The notes: a model not told the origin generated them from the sequence alone. A DNA stretch of 35,515 nucleotides from Succinivibrio dextrinosolvens DSM 3072 (GCF_900167015.1 NZ_FUXX01000026.1:1-35515); one strand, 5' to 3'; shown: positions 16,428-27,004, counted from the stretch's first letter. Made by a program: numbers and translations.

Positions 16428-16450
16428 TAGGAACCCTATTTATGCAAATA

Positions 16451-16984
16451 CTATTTCTTTACTGGCTTTAACTTTGAAGCGCGCTCAATAACTTCTTTTG
16501 AAATATTTACAGCGTCTGTAGCGTAAACAACAGTCTCGCCACGAACAACTAAATCAATTCCACGCTCTTTAGCGATACGGTCAATTGCTTCCTGAACAAT
16601 ACGGCCTAACTGAACCTCTGCCTCTCTCTGCTTCTTCTGAGAATCTTCCTGAAGAGCCTGAGCCTTTAGGTCAAATTCTGACTTAAGTGAAGCCAGCTTA
16701 CGGTGAATTTCAGTAGCTTTTGAATCTTTAGCAGTCTTTAATTCCTGCTCTAGCTTTACACCCTGCTCCTGAATCTTATCTAATTCAGCCTTTCTTGGGC
16801 CAAACTCTTTCTGTAACTTCTCAGCTTCAACCTTAGCCTGAGGAAGCTCTGACATGATTAGAGGAACATTTACTACAGCGATAGAAACGTTGTGAGGAGC
16901 TGCAGCTGGAGCCTTATCTTCTGCAAATGAAACCTGAGTTAATGCAAATGTTAGTGCAGTAGCGATAGCTAATTTTTTTAACAT
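16451..16984 (-). CDS. skp: Periplasmic chaperone Skp/OmpH
   Basis: Skp is a trimeric periplasmic holdase that carries unfolded outer-membrane proteins to the BAM complex. The 177-residue protein has a signal peptide (about 1-21, cleaved after SFA), short beta-forming ends (VSIAVVNVPLIMS; IDLVVRGETVVYATDAVNIS) and a long charged coiled-coil arm in the middle (about 50-125, rich in Lys, Glu and Gln). This is the Skp jellyfish layout. An ideal ribosome site, AAGGAG, precedes the ATG. It lies directly after bamA, as in E. coli. Confidence 0.94.
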   Translation of the reverse strand: MLKKLAIATALTFALTQVSFAEDKAPAAAPHNVSIAVVNVPLIMSELPQAKVEAEKLQKEFGPRKAELDKIQEQGVKLEQELKTAKDSKATEIHRKLASLKSEFDLKAQALQEDSQKKQREAEVQLGRIVQEAIDRIAKERGIDLVVRGETVVYATDAVNISKEVIERASKLKPVKK

Positions 16985-17002
16985 TGTTTATATCTCCTTA
17001 AT

Positions 17003-19402
17003 TTAGAAGGTGCTACCAATATTGAAATTAAACTGTTGTGTATCGTCTCCGTCATACTTCTTGATTGGCTTTGCAATATTGAATGACAGAGGTCCAAGTG
17101 GTGACATCCATACTAGAGAAATACCAGCTGATGTTCTGTACTTGCTTGGTGATGAATAGTCATATGAGTAGATTCCTGAACGAGAATCCCATAGAGAACC
17201 TGCATCAAAGAAGATAGAGGTTCTGATACTGTTCTTATATGCTTCAGCAACCAGTGGAGTTGGGAAGATAATCTCAGCAGAAGCTGCCCAGAAAGCATTA
17301 CCACCAATTGAATTGCTTGACTCATACCATGAGCCTGTCTTCTTGTTCCAGTAAATTGCTCTTGGGCCTACGGAATTACGCTTGAAGCCTCTTAACCACT
17401 CTGAACCACCTAATGAGAAATTATCGAAGAATGGCATAATCTCCTTCTGACCATTCTTATCTCTGTAACCATTACCGTAACCTGCACGACCTCTCATGGC
17501 AAAGATATAATCATTGTACTCATTGAGTGGGAAGTAATTATAGGTTTCAGCTGTTGCCTTGTAGTAATGAACATCTGAATTTGGTGTGGTAATCATTAAA
17601 GACAGAACCTGTTTAGAACCGTCTGTTGGGAATACCTTCTGATTCAGTGTATTACGGGTCAGATCAACACCTGCCTTGTAGTTGATGAAATCAACTGCAG
17701 ATTCGCCGTTCTTTCCGTACATGTTAAAGAATACGTCGCCCTGCTGGAAACGAAGACCGTTGTTCTTGATTCGGTTACGCTCAGCACCAAGGCTGTAGTT
17801 TACAGACAGTGTCTCTGAAAGAGGATAACCTAAGTAAGCAACAGCACCGATGGTCTTGTTGGTATAGTCGATAACATCAGCATCATCAGCACCGTAGTAG
17901 TTATCCAGGAATAACTTTCCGCCCAGGCTTACATTATCAACAGTGAAGTATGGATCTGTGTATGATACTTCCATGTGCTTGCGGTAATCATTCTGATATG
18001 CGTTAACAGCACCCTGAGTACCCCAGCCAAACAGGTTGCTCTGAGAAATACCTGCCTGAATGGTCAGACCAGAGTCAGTACCAAAACCGATACCGCCTGA
18101 GATAGCACCTGTAGGTCTCTCAGTAACCTTGGTATTTACGTTAACGGTATCATCAGAACCGCCAACCTTCTCTGTTGTAATTTCTGCTGTCTCGAAATAA
18201 CCTGTTCTGTTCAGACGGGTCTTTGAAACATCAATAGCCTCAGATGACAGCCATGAACCGTCCATCTGACGAAGCTCACGTCTGATAACAGTATCGTCAG
18301 TGGTATCGTTACCGCTGATGAATACCTGAGAAACATGAACACGCTTACCTGGCATTACATTGAACTGAAGCTCAACTGTCTTCTCCTTGTCATTGAATAC
18401 AGGGAAGCTCTTAACCTCAGAGTTTGCATATCCGTACTTTCCAAGAATAGCTGCAAGAGTCTTCTCGTTCTCGGTAATTCTGCGCTGATTGTAAATCTCA
18501 CCCTTTTCAATGGTTACAGCCTGATTCAGCTCTTCACCATACTTTAAGGTATCGCCTCTTACTGAGGTTCCTGAAATCTTATACTGCTCACCCTCGTTGA
18601 TAGCAATGGTCAGATAGATACCCTTCTTATCTGGAGTAAGTTCTACTGAGGTTGAATCAATCTTGAAGTTAACATAACCTCTGTCCATATAGAATGACTT
18701 TAATGACTCAAGATCAGCTCTGAACTTCTGGCCGTTATACTTGGTGTTTGCCATGAAGTTCCACCAAGGTACATCATCACGAAGTTCCATCTGAGCCAGC
18801 AGAACATCCTCTGGGAATGAATTATTACCCACAATGTTAATCTGCTGAATCTCTGCAGCCTTACCTTCGATGATCTCAATCTTGATGTCTGCACGGTTAC
18901 GAGGAAGATTGGTAATAACAGCCTTCACAGAAGCCTGATACATACCTGATGAGTGATAGAAATCCTCTAAAGACTTTTCAATAGTGTTCAGAGCCTGGTT
19001 ATTCAGAGGATCGCCTACGCGAATGCCCTGATCATTGATAACCTTCTCCAAATCCTCTTTCTTGATATTAACGTTACCAGAGAAATCAATAGCACCTACG
19101 GTTGGTCTTTCCTGAACTGTAACAATAAATGTATTGCCGTCACGTGAAAGCTTAACTTCGTCGAATTCACCAGTTGCGTACAGTCTCTGCATAGCAAGAG
19201 ATGTATTCTCTCTTGACATGACATCGCCTTCCTTGACTGGAAGAGCAAGTAATACCGCACCCTTGGTCACACGATTCAGACCTCTGATCTGAATATCGCT
19301 GATAACAGGATCACCAGCTGCATAAGCTGCGGTGGACATACCGAGTACTGAAGCTACTGCAAGACTTAGGCTTGCTATATTTATTGAAAAGTGAGATCTC
19401 AT
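17003..19402 (-). CDS. bamA: Outer membrane protein assembly factor BamA
   Basis: BamA is the central barrel of the BAM complex, which folds and inserts outer-membrane proteins. The 799-residue protein has a signal peptide (about 1-28, ending AAYA), five POTRA domains (about 30-430) and a C-terminal 16-stranded Omp85 barrel (about 430-799). [12 protein letters not shown] contains the conserved RGF motif of barrel loop 6, and the last residue is Phe (NIGSTF), as expected for a barrel recognition signal. Length is close to E. coli (810). The ribosome site is weak. It lies between rseP and skp. Confidence 0.96.
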   Translation of the reverse strand: MRSHFSINIASLSLAVASVLGMSTAAYAAGDPVISDIQIRGLNRVTKGAVLLALPVKEGDVMSRENTSLAMQRLYATGEFDEVKLSRDGNTFIVTVQERPTVGAIDFSGNVNIKKEDLEKVINDQGIRVGDPLNNQALNTIEKSLEDFYHSSGMYQASVKAVITNLPRNRADIKIEIIEGKAAEIQQINIVGNNSFPEDVLLAQMELRDDVPWWNFMANTKYNGQKFRADLESLKSFYMDRGYVNFKIDSTSVELTPDKKGIYLTIAINEGEQYKISGTSVRGDTLKYGEELNQAVTIEKGEIYNQRRITENEKTLAAILGKYGYANSEVKSFPVFNDKEKTVELQFNVMPGKRVHVSQVFISGNDTTDDTVIRRELRQMDGSWLSSEAIDVSKTRLNRTGYFETAEITTEKVGGSDDTVNVNTKVTERPTGAISGGIGFGTDSGLTIQAGISQSNLFGWGTQGAVNAYQNDYRKHMEVSYTDPYFTVDNVSLGGKLFLDNYYGADDADVIDYTNKTIGAVAYLGYPLSETLSVNYSLGAERNRIKNNGLRFQQGDVFFNMYGKNGESAVDFINYKAGVDLTRNTLNQKVFPTDGSKQVLSLMITTPNSDVHYYKATAETYNYFPLNEYNDYIFAMRGRAGYGNGYRDKNGQKEIMPFFDNFSLGGSEWLRGFKRNSVGPRAIYWNKKTGSWYESSNSIGGNAFWAASAEIIFPTPLVAEAYKNSIRTSIFFDAGSLWDSRSGIYSYDYSSPSKYRTSAGISLVWMSPLGPLSFNIAKPIKKYDGDDTQQFNFNIGSTF

Positions 19403-19429
19403 CTTAAAACCATTGTTTGTTTAGAAAAT

Positions 19430-20797
19430 TTATAAACCTTTTATGTCATTAAAGACTGCAAATACTGTCAGGGTCAGTAGGACCGCTGCGCCTATAGAAG
19501 TCAGAAAGGCCTGTGTTTTTGCACTAGGCTCTTTGTGCATAATTGCCTCATAGGCTAAAAATAACAGCTGACCACCATCCAAAACCGGTATCGGAATTAA
19601 ATTGAGGATACCTAAGTTTACACTAATAGCAGCCAAAAAACTTATAAAGATAATCAGGCCAAACTGAGCGCTTTCCTGAGCTCCTTTTGCAATTGCAATA
19701 GGGCCGGAGATATTGTCAGCTGAGATGCTGCCGTTAATCAGCTTGTAGGCAGATACGACAACCAGCTTTGACATGCTGACAGCATCATTAAGTGCTTTTC
19801 CAAATGCCTCTATAGGTCCATATGATACCATGCGGTTTAGACCTTCAAGAGGTTCGACTTTCGCTGCTATGCCAACAAAAGGCTTGGAAATTTTAGCTCT
19901 TGAGTTATTTTTTAATTCTGGGATGACGATCGCACTGTATTTTTTACCATCGCGCTCAACTACAAGCTCCATTGGTCTGCAGTTTGATTCCACAATTTTT
20001 TCCTGAATACGGAACCATGAATCAATTTCCTGACCGTCAATCAGAACAATTTTATCACCAACTTTAAGGCCGGCTTTATCAGCTGGAGAATTTTTTACAA
20101 CAGCTCCGAGGGTATTTGTTATATTTCCGTAGCAGATCTTAAGGCCGAGAACATCAAGTGGAGATTCGTTTCTGTTCAGAGTAAAGTCCTTTAGAGATAG
20201 AGGCAGAGTTCTTGCTGAACCTTTACCCATATCTGTCTTTACCACAACATCCAGAATCTTGTCAGAACCAGTATACTCAACAAGTGTATATACAAAATCT
20301 GACCAGGTCTCAATCTTCTTTCCTTCAACAGACTCAATTCGATCAAAGGTCTTAAAACCGTTTTCCTCGGCAATAGACATTGGAGTTACATCACCGACTA
20401 CAGCATAGCGTTCGGAAATTCCTGACATGTTTACAATAGTAAACAGAATTACAGCCAGTGCTATGTTGAAAAAAGGACCTGCAAAGATAATAATTGCTCT
20501 CTGCCAGACAGGCTTTGCCTTAAATGAATCTGGAGACAGACTTGCCTTAGCCTCAGCGTCTACAGGAGCATTCTCTCCTTCCATCTTGACATATCCGCCC
20601 AGAGGAATAGAACTTACAGCATACTCACAGCCGTCTTTACCGGTTCTTTTGTAGATAATCGGACCAAAACCCAGAGAGAAACGCAGAACCTTTACCTTAC
20701 AGGCACGTGCTGCTAAAAAATGTCCCAACTCATGGATGGTAACCAGAATTCCCAAAGCAAGCAGGAAATAGAAGATACCACCTAAAAAGTTAACCAT
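19430..20797 (-). CDS. rseP: Site-2 zinc metalloprotease RseP
   Basis: RseP is an inner-membrane protease that cuts RseA inside the membrane after DegS, releasing sigma-E, and also clears remnant signal peptides. The 455-residue protein has the zinc motif HELGH (His22, Glu23, His26) in its first membrane segment, two PDZ domains in the middle (about 115-300), and NLIPIPVLDGG near the C-terminus, whose Asp (about 407) is the third zinc ligand. The ORF extends to a TTG at 20803, but ATG 20797 is preferred because AAGGAG, inside the end of dxr, lies 7 bases upstream. It overlaps dxr by 8 bases. DegS, its pathway partner, is at 410-1489. Confidence 0.95.
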   Translation of the reverse strand: MVNFLGGIFYFLLALGILVTIHELGHFLAARACKVKVLRFSLGFGPIIYKRTGKDGCEYAVSSIPLGGYVKMEGENAPVDAEAKASLSPDSFKAKPVWQRAIIIFAGPFFNIALAVILFTIVNMSGISERYAVVGDVTPMSIAEENGFKTFDRIESVEGKKIETWSDFVYTLVEYTGSDKILDVVVKTDMGKGSARTLPLSLKDFTLNRNESPLDVLGLKICYGNITNTLGAVVKNSPADKAGLKVGDKIVLIDGQEIDSWFRIQEKIVESNCRPMELVVERDGKKYSAIVIPELKNNSRAKISKPFVGIAAKVEPLEGLNRMVSYGPIEAFGKALNDAVSMSKLVVVSAYKLINGSISADNISGPIAIAKGAQESAQFGLIIFISFLAAISVNLGILNLIPIPVLDGGQLLFLAYEAIMHKEPSAKTQAFLTSIGAAVLLTLTVFAVFNDIKGL

Positions 20798-21989
20798 TAG
20801 CAAGCTCCTTTACAGCTTCTCTTGCAATATCTCTTGACTGGGAGTCGGCAGATAAAACCTCATCTACACTGTGAAGCTCTGGAGAACCAAAGGTATTTAA
20901 AACCTTCTCAACAACTACCGCGATATCGGTATATCTGATTTTCTCCTTTAAGAATGCATCAACAGCAATCTCGTTGGCGGCATTAAGTGCAGTGGTTGCG
21001 CCCTGTCCGCTCACACTTGCCTGCATTGCAAGCTTCAGACAAGGATATCTTTCATAGTCAGGGGCTCTGAATGTAAGCTCACCTAACTTCTCAAAATCAA
21101 GAGGTGCTACACCAGATTCGATTCTCTCAGGGAAGCCCATTGCTACAGCAATCGGGGTTCTCATATCCGGCAGGCCCATCTGAGCCATAACAGCGCCATC
21201 AGTGTATGCAACCATTGAATGAATTACAGACTGAGGATGAATAACAACCTTGATATCATCATCAGTTGCATTAAACAGGTAACGGGCCTCAATAAACTCA
21301 AGACCTTTATTCATCATTGTTGCTGAATCAACAGAAATCTTAGGGCCCATTGACCATACAGGGTGAGCAACTGCCTGCTTAGGAGTTACGGCAGGTAACT
21401 CAGCTAAAGGAGTATCTCTGAAAGGTCCGCCAGATCCGGTCAGAAGAATCTTTGATACATTTGCCTTTTTAAGATCACAGAATCCAAGATTGGTCTGAAG
21501 CTCATAAGGAAGACACTGGAAAATAGCACTGTGCTCACTGTCTACAGGAAGAATCTTAGCGCCGTATTTCTTGGCTTCGTTAAAGAAAATCTTTCCTGAC
21601 ATTACAAGTGATTCTTTGTTTGCAAGAGCAACAATACAGCCTGTTTTTACAGCAGATAGAATTGGCTTTAATCCTGCAGCACCAACAATAGCGGCAACAA
21701 CAATCTCTGAAGCGCCGTCACCAGATAGTTCCTCACAGCCAGCAGGACCTTCAAGAACATCAACATACAGATTCTGTTTTTTCAGTTCCTCATGTAATTT
21801 TCTACATGCAATAGGATCTGCTAAAGCAACACGCTGAGGCTTGAATTCCTTAATGATTTCAATGGTCTTATCAACAGATGAATTGGCGACAATACCATGA
21901 AGTTTATATTCATTTCTGTGTCTTCTGATAATGTCCAGGGTTGATGTACCAATTGAACCGGTTGCACCTAAAAGAGTAACACTTTTCAT
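20790..21989 (-). CDS. dxr: 1-deoxy-D-xylulose 5-phosphate reductoisomerase
   Basis: Dxr is the second enzyme of the MEP isoprenoid pathway, making 2-C-methyl-D-erythritol 4-phosphate with NADPH; it is the fosmidomycin target. The 399-residue length matches E. coli (398). GATGSIG (8-14) is the NADPH-binding turn, ALANKESLV (121-129) is conserved, and PVDSEHSAIFQ (148-158) holds the metal ligands Asp150 and Glu152. MNKGLEFIEA follows at the third ligand position. It supplies the precursors used by UppS two genes upstream. The start follows the cdsA stop by one base; GGAGAG at the end of cdsA is the likely ribosome site. Confidence 0.97.
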   Translation of the reverse strand: MKSVTLLGATGSIGTSTLDIIRRHRNEYKLHGIVANSSVDKTIEIIKEFKPQRVALADPIACRKLHEELKKQNLYVDVLEGPAGCEELSGDGASEIVVAAIVGAAGLKPILSAVKTGCIVALANKESLVMSGKIFFNEAKKYGAKILPVDSEHSAIFQCLPYELQTNLGFCDLKKANVSKILLTGSGGPFRDTPLAELPAVTPKQAVAHPVWSMGPKISVDSATMMNKGLEFIEARYLFNATDDDIKVVIHPQSVIHSMVAYTDGAVMAQMGLPDMRTPIAVAMGFPERIESGVAPLDFEKLGELTFRAPDYERYPCLKLAMQASVSGQGATTALNAANEIAVDAFLKEKIRYTDIAVVVEKVLNTFGSPELHSVDEVLSADSQSRDIAREAVKELANG

Positions 21990-21990
21990 A

Positions 21991-22854
21991 TTAACGTAAC
22001 TCTCCGCTTACCAACCAGATAAAGGTTAAAAATACAGGGATTGCTGCAAGCTGTGAATCGATACGATCTAGCATACCGCCGTGACCTGGGAAGATTTTTC
22101 CTGAATCCTTGATTCCAACAATTCTCTTGAGCATGCTTTCAACAAGGTCTCCAATTACAGAGAAAATAATTGCAGCGATACATGCGCAGGTTAGAGCAAA
22201 CTTGTTATCGGCATACTGACCGAACCAGCCTAACTGCATGAATATGTACATACCAATCAGTGCAGTTACAAGACCACCGATTAAACCTTCAACAGTCTTC
22301 TTTGGGCTTACATTTGGAAGCATCTTGTGCTTACCTAGGAAATAGCCTGTGAAATATGCACCAGAATCAGCACACCATACAAGAGCCATAACACTTAGAA
22401 CAAGGAATGAACCAGACAGGTTATTTGTGGCATACTCGCTTGCTCTCAGAATCAGAAGTCCCATAAGGAAAGGAACCAGTAAAAGAATACCGATAATGGT
22501 ATTCAGAACAATACTGTTATGCCATGCAGTATTGTGTGGATATTTTATCAATAAAGGTAAACAGCCAATCCAGACTATCATACCAGTCACAGTAATATAC
22601 TGTGCGACTGATGGAATGCCTGTATTGATAAAATTACCTGGATTTCCAACAGCAATAAAGGAAAGAACTGCACAGATGCAGGAGATCAGAATAAAAGGGA
22701 TTCTGCTCTTGTATCCTAATAGAGGGCCCATCTCATAAGCGCCTACAGCGTACATAAACAGGCATCCCATGGCATATATCGCATAATCAGCTTTAAATAA
22801 CCATGCCAGAACTGCCACTATAAGAACAACAGCTGTACAGATTCTTGTTAACAT
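21991..22854 (-). CDS. cdsA: Phosphatidate cytidylyltransferase
   Basis: CdsA is an integral membrane enzyme that makes CDP-diacylglycerol from phosphatidate and CTP, the branch point for all phospholipids. The 287-residue protein is mostly hydrophobic, with about seven or eight membrane segments. The C-terminal family signature is visible: SMLKRIVGIKDSGKIFPGHG followed by GMLDRIDS, with the Lys-Asp and Asp-Arg-x-Asp residues. ATG overlaps the uppS stop by one base (TAATG), so translation is probably coupled. Confidence 0.95.
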   Translation of the reverse strand: MLTRICTAVVLIVAVLAWLFKADYAIYAMGCLFMYAVGAYEMGPLLGYKSRIPFILISCICAVLSFIAVGNPGNFINTGIPSVAQYITVTGMIVWIGCLPLLIKYPHNTAWHNSIVLNTIIGILLLVPFLMGLLILRASEYATNNLSGSFLVLSVMALVWCADSGAYFTGYFLGKHKMLPNVSPKKTVEGLIGGLVTALIGMYIFMQLGWFGQYADNKFALTCACIAAIIFSVIGDLVESMLKRIVGIKDSGKIFPGHGGMLDRIDSQLAAIPVFLTFIWLVSGELR

Positions 22855-23606
22855 TATTGATTATCCTTTTTTTGTACCTGAGCAGAAGTCATACCAAAAC
22901 GACGTTCTCTGCTGTTGAAAAAAGTAATTGCTTGAATTAAATCTTCTTTACCGAAGTCTGGCCATAGAGTATCTGAAAAATAGAGTTCAGCATATGCAGC
23001 CTGCCAAAGAAGGAAATTACTGATTCTCTGTTCACCGCCAGTTCTGATCATCAGATCAACATCTGAAACAATATTCAGATTCTCAGTAAATTTAGATTCA
23101 TCTAGTGATTCAATGTCAAAAGGCTCTTTACTGTATGAATTCAGAAGATTTCTGCATGCCTGCAGGACATCCCATCTGCCGCCATAATTCGCAGCGATGT
23201 TAAGTTTCATGACATCACATTCAGCAGTTAATTGTTCAAGCTTCTTAATCTGGTTTTGAAGAATTTTAGGGAAACGGGATATATCACCAGCAACTCTGGT
23301 ACGGATTCCGTTTTCTAAAAGATTTTTGCTTTCTTTACGGATAGCCTGGACAAACAATGTCATAAGGGCATTGACTTCCATTGTTGGGCGTTTCCAGTTC
23401 TCACTAGAAAATGCAAAAAGAGTTAATTCCTTAACTCCCATTTTTGCACACTCAGTGATTACGCGCCTAACAGCATTAGCCCCCTCTTGATGACCACTTA
23501 CTCGCTGTTTTCCTCGAGATTGTGCCCATCGACCATTTCCATCCATGATTATGGCTAAATGACGAGGAGCATTTAAGCTCCCCGGGGTATTTTGACTAAT
23601 CGGCAT
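22854..23606 (-). CDS. uppS: Undecaprenyl pyrophosphate synthase
   Basis: UppS (IspU) extends farnesyl diphosphate with eight isopentenyl units to C55 undecaprenyl diphosphate, the lipid carrier for peptidoglycan and O-antigen. The 250-residue cis-prenyltransferase has IIMDGNGRWAQSRG (19-32) with the essential Asp22, and DLMIRTGGEQRISNFLLWQ and YAELYFSDTLWPDF near the C-terminus, all family signatures. It lies 9 bases after frr and overlaps cdsA. Confidence 0.96.
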   Translation of the reverse strand: MPISQNTPGSLNAPRHLAIIMDGNGRWAQSRGKQRVSGHQEGANAVRRVITECAKMGVKELTLFAFSSENWKRPTMEVNALMTLFVQAIRKESKNLLENGIRTRVAGDISRFPKILQNQIKKLEQLTAECDVMKLNIAANYGGRWDVLQACRNLLNSYSKEPFDIESLDESKFTENLNIVSDVDLMIRTGGEQRISNFLLWQAAYAELYFSDTLWPDFGKEDLIQAITFFNSRERRFGMTSAQVQKKDNQ

Positions 23607-23615
23607 ACAGATGAA

Positions 23616-24173
23616 TTAAATTTCCATTAATTCTTTCTGCTTAGCTGCTAGAAGATCATCTGCCTTCTTGATTGAAGCGTCAGTCTGCTTCTGAATCTTC
23701 TCTTCAGCTGAACGCTGATCGTCTTCTGAAATCTCTTTGTTCTTCTGAAGGTCTTTAACTTCAGCGTTAGCATCACGACGGATGTTACGGATTTCAACCT
23801 TTGTCTGCTCTACTTCGTTCTTAACAATCTTAACAAGCTCTTTACGACGCTCTTCAGTTAATGGAGGTAGAGGTACACGAATTTCAACACCTGCAACAAC
23901 AGGGTTTAAACCTAATTCTGACTGCTGAATTGCCTTTTCTACAGCCTTGATTGCGTTTCTATCAAAAACGCTTAGCTTCAAGGTACGAGCATCTTCAACA
24001 TTGATCTGAGCTACCTGACGTAATGGGGTCTGGCTGCCATAGTAATCAACCATAATTCCGTCAAGTAATGCAGGCTGAGCACGTCCAGTACGAATCTTTG
24101 AAAGACGTACATCTAAAGACTCAATAGCCTTATTCATACGAGATTCTGCGTTTTTATGAACGTCATTTAACAT
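23616..24173 (-). CDS. frr: Ribosome recycling factor
   Basis: RRF, with EF-G, splits the ribosome after termination. The 185-residue length is identical to E. coli. The N-terminal helix ([21 protein letters not shown]), the beta domain ([20 protein letters not shown]) and the C-terminal helical bundle ([20 protein letters not shown]) follow the standard layout. AAGGAG precedes the ATG. It follows pyrH by 13 bases. Confidence 0.97.
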   Translation of the reverse strand: MLNDVHKNAESRMNKAIESLDVRLSKIRTGRAQPALLDGIMVDYYGSQTPLRQVAQINVEDARTLKLSVFDRNAIKAVEKAIQQSELGLNPVVAGVEIRVPLPPLTEERRKELVKIVKNEVEQTKVEIRNIRRDANAEVKDLQKNKEISEDDQRSAEEKIQKQTDASIKKADDLLAAKQKELMEI

Positions 24174-24186
24174 TTATATAAACTCC

Positions 24187-24912
24187 TTAATCGCTAACCA
24201 CAGTTCCTTCGGCATCACCAATTGCTGCCTTGTCAAATGCACCAGGTTTACTCATAGAGAATACTCTAATTGGCATATGATGTTCACGTGCTAATGCAAA
24301 AGCAGTGAGATCCATCACTTCTAATTGCTTAGAAATTACTTCATCAAATGTCAATGCATCAAATTTGGTAGCATTTTTGTCTTTTACAGGATCTGCCGTG
24401 TAGATACCATCAACTTTGGTAGCTTTTAAAACTTCAGAGCATTGAAGTTCAATTGCACGTAAAACAGCAGCTGTATCAGTTGTGAAGAAAGGAGAACCGG
24501 TACCGCCGGCAACAATCAGGCTATAGCCCTGATTTAACAGGTCTCGTCCCTCTGTAGCGCTGTACTGAGCGGTAATAGATGGAATACCGTATGCACTCAT
24601 AAGTACACACTTACCACCCTGTGCCTTTAATTCCTCTCTCATAGCCAGTCCGTTCATGATAGTTGCAAGCATACCCATCTGGTCACCTGAAACTCTATCA
24701 AAACCAGCTTTCTGTAATGCAGCGCCACGGAAGATATTTCCGCCGCCAATTACTAATACGGTCTGAACCCCTTTTTTCTGAACGTCTCTGATTGCTTTTG
24801 CAGTCTGAGACAGAACTTTAGGATCAATACCAAAACCTGTATCTCCACTTAAGGCTTCGCCTGAAATCTTAAGTAGAATTCTACGTACGTTACTTTTCTG
24901 CTCCGAAGACAT
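24187..24912 (-). CDS. pyrH: Uridylate kinase
   Basis: UMP kinase phosphorylates UMP to UDP, feeding UTP, CTP and UDP-sugar synthesis, including UDP-GlcNAc used by LpxA in this cluster. The 241-residue protein of the amino-acid-kinase fold has LLKISGEALSG near the N-terminus, VIGGGNIFRG (nucleotide site) and VAGGTGSPFFTTDTAAVLRA (UMP site). Length equals E. coli PyrH. It lies 20 bases after tsf. Confidence 0.97.
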   Translation of the reverse strand: MSSEQKSNVRRILLKISGEALSGDTGFGIDPKVLSQTAKAIRDVQKKGVQTVLVIGGGNIFRGAALQKAGFDRVSGDQMGMLATIMNGLAMREELKAQGGKCVLMSAYGIPSITAQYSATEGRDLLNQGYSLIVAGGTGSPFFTTDTAAVLRAIELQCSEVLKATKVDGIYTADPVKDKNATKFDALTFDEVISKQLEVMDLTAFALAREHHMPIRVFSMSKPGAFDKAAIGDAEGTVVSD

Positions 24913-24932
24913 TATATGTTTACTCCGCCAAA

Positions 24933-25820
24933 TTACTTCTGTGCGGCTGCAACCTGAGCCTGAACCTCAGCTGCAAAATCAACAACCTGCTTCTCGATAC
25001 CCTCGCCAACCTCTAGACGAACGAATGAAACAGCGTCAGCGCCCTTGTCTTTCAGCATCTGACCAACAGTAACTTCTGGGTTCATAACGAACTGCTGACC
25101 GGTTAGAGAAACTTCACCGGTGAACTTCTTCATACGGCCTTCAACCATCTTCTCAGCGATGTTCTGTGGCTTGCCTGAGTTCATAGCGATCTCGATCTGA
25201 ACCTGACGCTCATGCTCAACAACATCTGCTGATACATCCTCTGGCTTAACGAACTGAGGCTTAGCAGCACATACGTGCATTGCAACGTGCTTAGCAGTCT
25301 CAACATCGCCACCCTTAAGAACAACAGCAACACCGATGCGCTTGTTTGAGTGAACGTATAGACCAACAGTCTCATCAGCATTTGCGTTAACTAATGAAAC
25401 ACGACGAACCTGTAGGTTCTCACCGATCTTAGCAACTAAAGCGGTTAAACCTTCAGCAACAGTCTGACCATCTAACTGAGCGTTCTTTAGAGCCTCAACG
25501 TCAGAGATGTTGTTTGCTAAAGCAACGTCAGCAACCTTCTGAGCGAACTCAACAAACTCTGCATTCTTTGCGCAGAAGTCGGTCTCTGAGTTAACTTCAA
25601 CTAAAGCAATCTTGTTGCCGTTCTGAGCAACAGTGATGATACCTTCAGCAGCAGTACGACCAGCCTTCTTAGCAGCCTTAGCAGCACCGCTCTTACGCAT
25701 TGCGTCAATAGCAGCCTGCATGTTGCCGTCAGCAGCAACTAAAGCCTTCTTACAGTCCATCATACCTGCGCCAGTAGCGTCACGTAGTTCTTTAACCATA
25801 GCAGCGGTTACGGTAGCCAT
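24933..25820 (-). CDS. tsf: Translation elongation factor Ts
   Basis: EF-Ts exchanges GDP for GTP on EF-Tu. The 295-residue protein begins with the UBA-like domain ([19 protein letters not shown]) and has the core [18 protein letters not shown] segment whose Asp and Phe insert into EF-Tu. A short extra tail ([16 protein letters not shown]) makes it slightly longer than E. coli (283). It is separated from rpsB by 118 bases with two hairpins. Confidence 0.97.
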   Translation of the reverse strand: MATVTAAMVKELRDATGAGMMDCKKALVAADGNMQAAIDAMRKSGAAKAAKKAGRTAAEGIITVAQNGNKIALVEVNSETDFCAKNAEFVEFAQKVADVALANNISDVEALKNAQLDGQTVAEGLTALVAKIGENLQVRRVSLVNANADETVGLYVHSNKRIGVAVVLKGGDVETAKHVAMHVCAAKPQFVKPEDVSADVVEHERQVQIEIAMNSGKPQNIAEKMVEGRMKKFTGEVSLTGQQFVMNPEVTVGQMLKDKGADAVSFVRLEVGEGIEKQVVDFAAEVQAQVAAAQK

Positions 25821-25844
25821 GTTTTATTCCTCTTAAATCTGTAA

Positions 25845-25906
25845 AAGGCCGGATGAAACCGGCCTTATAAAAGTTCATATAAACTATGGCGAGTTACCCG
25901 CCATAG
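25845..25906 (-). terminator. Two hairpins between rpsB and tsf
   Basis: On the minus strand, CTATGGCG/CGCCATAG (25906-25884) is followed by AAGGCCGG/CCGGCCTT (25866-25845), which ends in TTTT. The second hairpin looks like a partial intrinsic terminator. It would let some transcripts stop after rpsB and lower the expression of tsf and downstream genes. The T-run is short, so read-through is expected. Confidence 0.65.
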
Positions 25907-25938
25907 CATCAAGATCTATATTAAAGATCCAATCAAAC

Positions 25939-26685
25939 TTATTCAGCCTTTGCAGCTTCTTCGCTTGCAGCTTCAGCTACTTCAGCCTTTTCCTGATGTA
26001 CAACCTGTGCACGAGCTGCGTTGATGGTCTCAACTGCGCCCTTTAGGTATAAATCAACAGCGCGGATTGCGTCGTCGTTACCAGGAATTACGTAATTTAC
26101 GCCGTCTGGGTTTGAGTTAGTATCAACGATAGCAACAACAGGGATACCTAGGTTGTTAGCCTCTTTGATAGCGATGTGCTCTACTTCAGCATCGATTACG
26201 AATAATGCGTCTGGTAGACCACCCATATCCTTGATACCGCCTAATGAACGGTTTAACTTCTCAAGCTCACGGGTACGTAGTAATGCTTCTTTCTTAGTTA
26301 ACTTGTCGAAAGTGCCATCCTGAGTCTGAGCCTCTAATTCCTTTAGACGCTTGATTGACTGACGAACGGTCTTCCAGTTGGTTAACATACCGCCTAACCA
26401 ACGGTGATCAACATAGTACTGACCACATGCGGTAGCTGCAGGACCTACTTTATCGCTTGCTGCGCGCTTGGTACCAACGAATAGAACCTTACCCTTGTGA
26501 GCAACAGTGCTGCTTAGGAAGTTCAATGCTGACTCGTAGCACTCAACAGTCTTCTCTAGGTTGATGATGTGAATACCGTTGCGAGCACCAAAGATGTACT
26601 GCTTCATTTTTGGATTCCAGTAACGAGTTTGGTGACCAAAGTGAACGCCAGCCTGTAGCATATCGCGCATAGTGATGGTAGACAT
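25939..26685 (-). CDS. rpsB: Small ribosomal subunit protein uS2
   Basis: uS2 is a 30S protein at the head-platform junction that, in E. coli, needs S1 contacts and represses its own operon. The 248-residue protein starts [27 protein letters not shown], the standard uS2 start, with the conserved [16 protein letters not shown] and [19 protein letters not shown] segments. The C-terminal tail is Ala/Glu-rich. It is the first gene of the long minus-strand run and has its own promoter and structured leader. Confidence 0.97.
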   Translation of the reverse strand: MSTITMRDMLQAGVHFGHQTRYWNPKMKQYIFGARNGIHIINLEKTVECYESALNFLSSTVAHKGKVLFVGTKRAASDKVGPAATACGQYYVDHRWLGGMLTNWKTVRQSIKRLKELEAQTQDGTFDKLTKKEALLRTRELEKLNRSLGGIKDMGGLPDALFVIDAEVEHIAIKEANNLGIPVVAIVDTNSNPDGVNYVIPGNDDAIRAVDLYLKGAVETINAARAQVVHQEKAEVAEAASEEAAKAE

Positions 26686-26790
26686 ATTAAATATCCTCTA
26701 AAATTAGGGTTAAGCCTCCACTGTTCCGCCTGACTAACCATAGTAATGGCACCCAGTCATGGACGTTGACAAACAGTGTGCGTTTTCTAA
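26686..26790 (-). promoter_or_regulatory. rpsB mRNA leader (S2 autoregulation element)
   Basis: On the minus strand, CACTGTT (26778-26772) pairs with AACAGTG (26725-26719) and encloses a nested hairpin: GACT/AGTC (26758-26755 with 26735-26732) and CCAT/ATGG (26749-26746 with 26741-26738) around TACT. The order, size and position before rpsB match the conserved gammaproteobacterial rpsB leader through which S2 represses rpsB-tsf. That function is established for E. coli; here it is transferred by layout. Confidence 0.7.
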
Positions 26791-26850
26791 AAAAAAATAA
26801 AAAATCATACTCACAGAGTATTAATTTACCTTTTATGTACCCACACAAAA

Positions 26851-26864
26851 GGCACGTTATTTTA
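26851..26864 (-). promoter_or_regulatory. rpsB promoter with extended -10 and GC-rich discriminator
   Basis: On the minus strand TGA-TAAAAT (26867-26859) is an extended -10, followed by the discriminator AACGTGCC. The start would fall near 26852, giving a leader of about 167 bases, close to the 162 bases known for E. coli rpsB. The GC-rich discriminator is typical of stringently controlled promoters. On the other strand, TGCAATAAT (26957-26965) may be the extended -10 of the gene at 27005. The rest of this 319-base gap is AT-rich. Confidence 0.65.
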
Positions 26865-27004
26865 TCATGTTTTTAAAAATATTTTGAAAAAATTTTATCC
26901 TTAGAAAACAACCGTTAAAAAAGCTTATTTACGAGAAATTCTTTTTTTTGAGTTTGTGCAATAATAATCAAGTCAAAATTAAACAGCCAATCAAAGGTGA
27001 ACAC

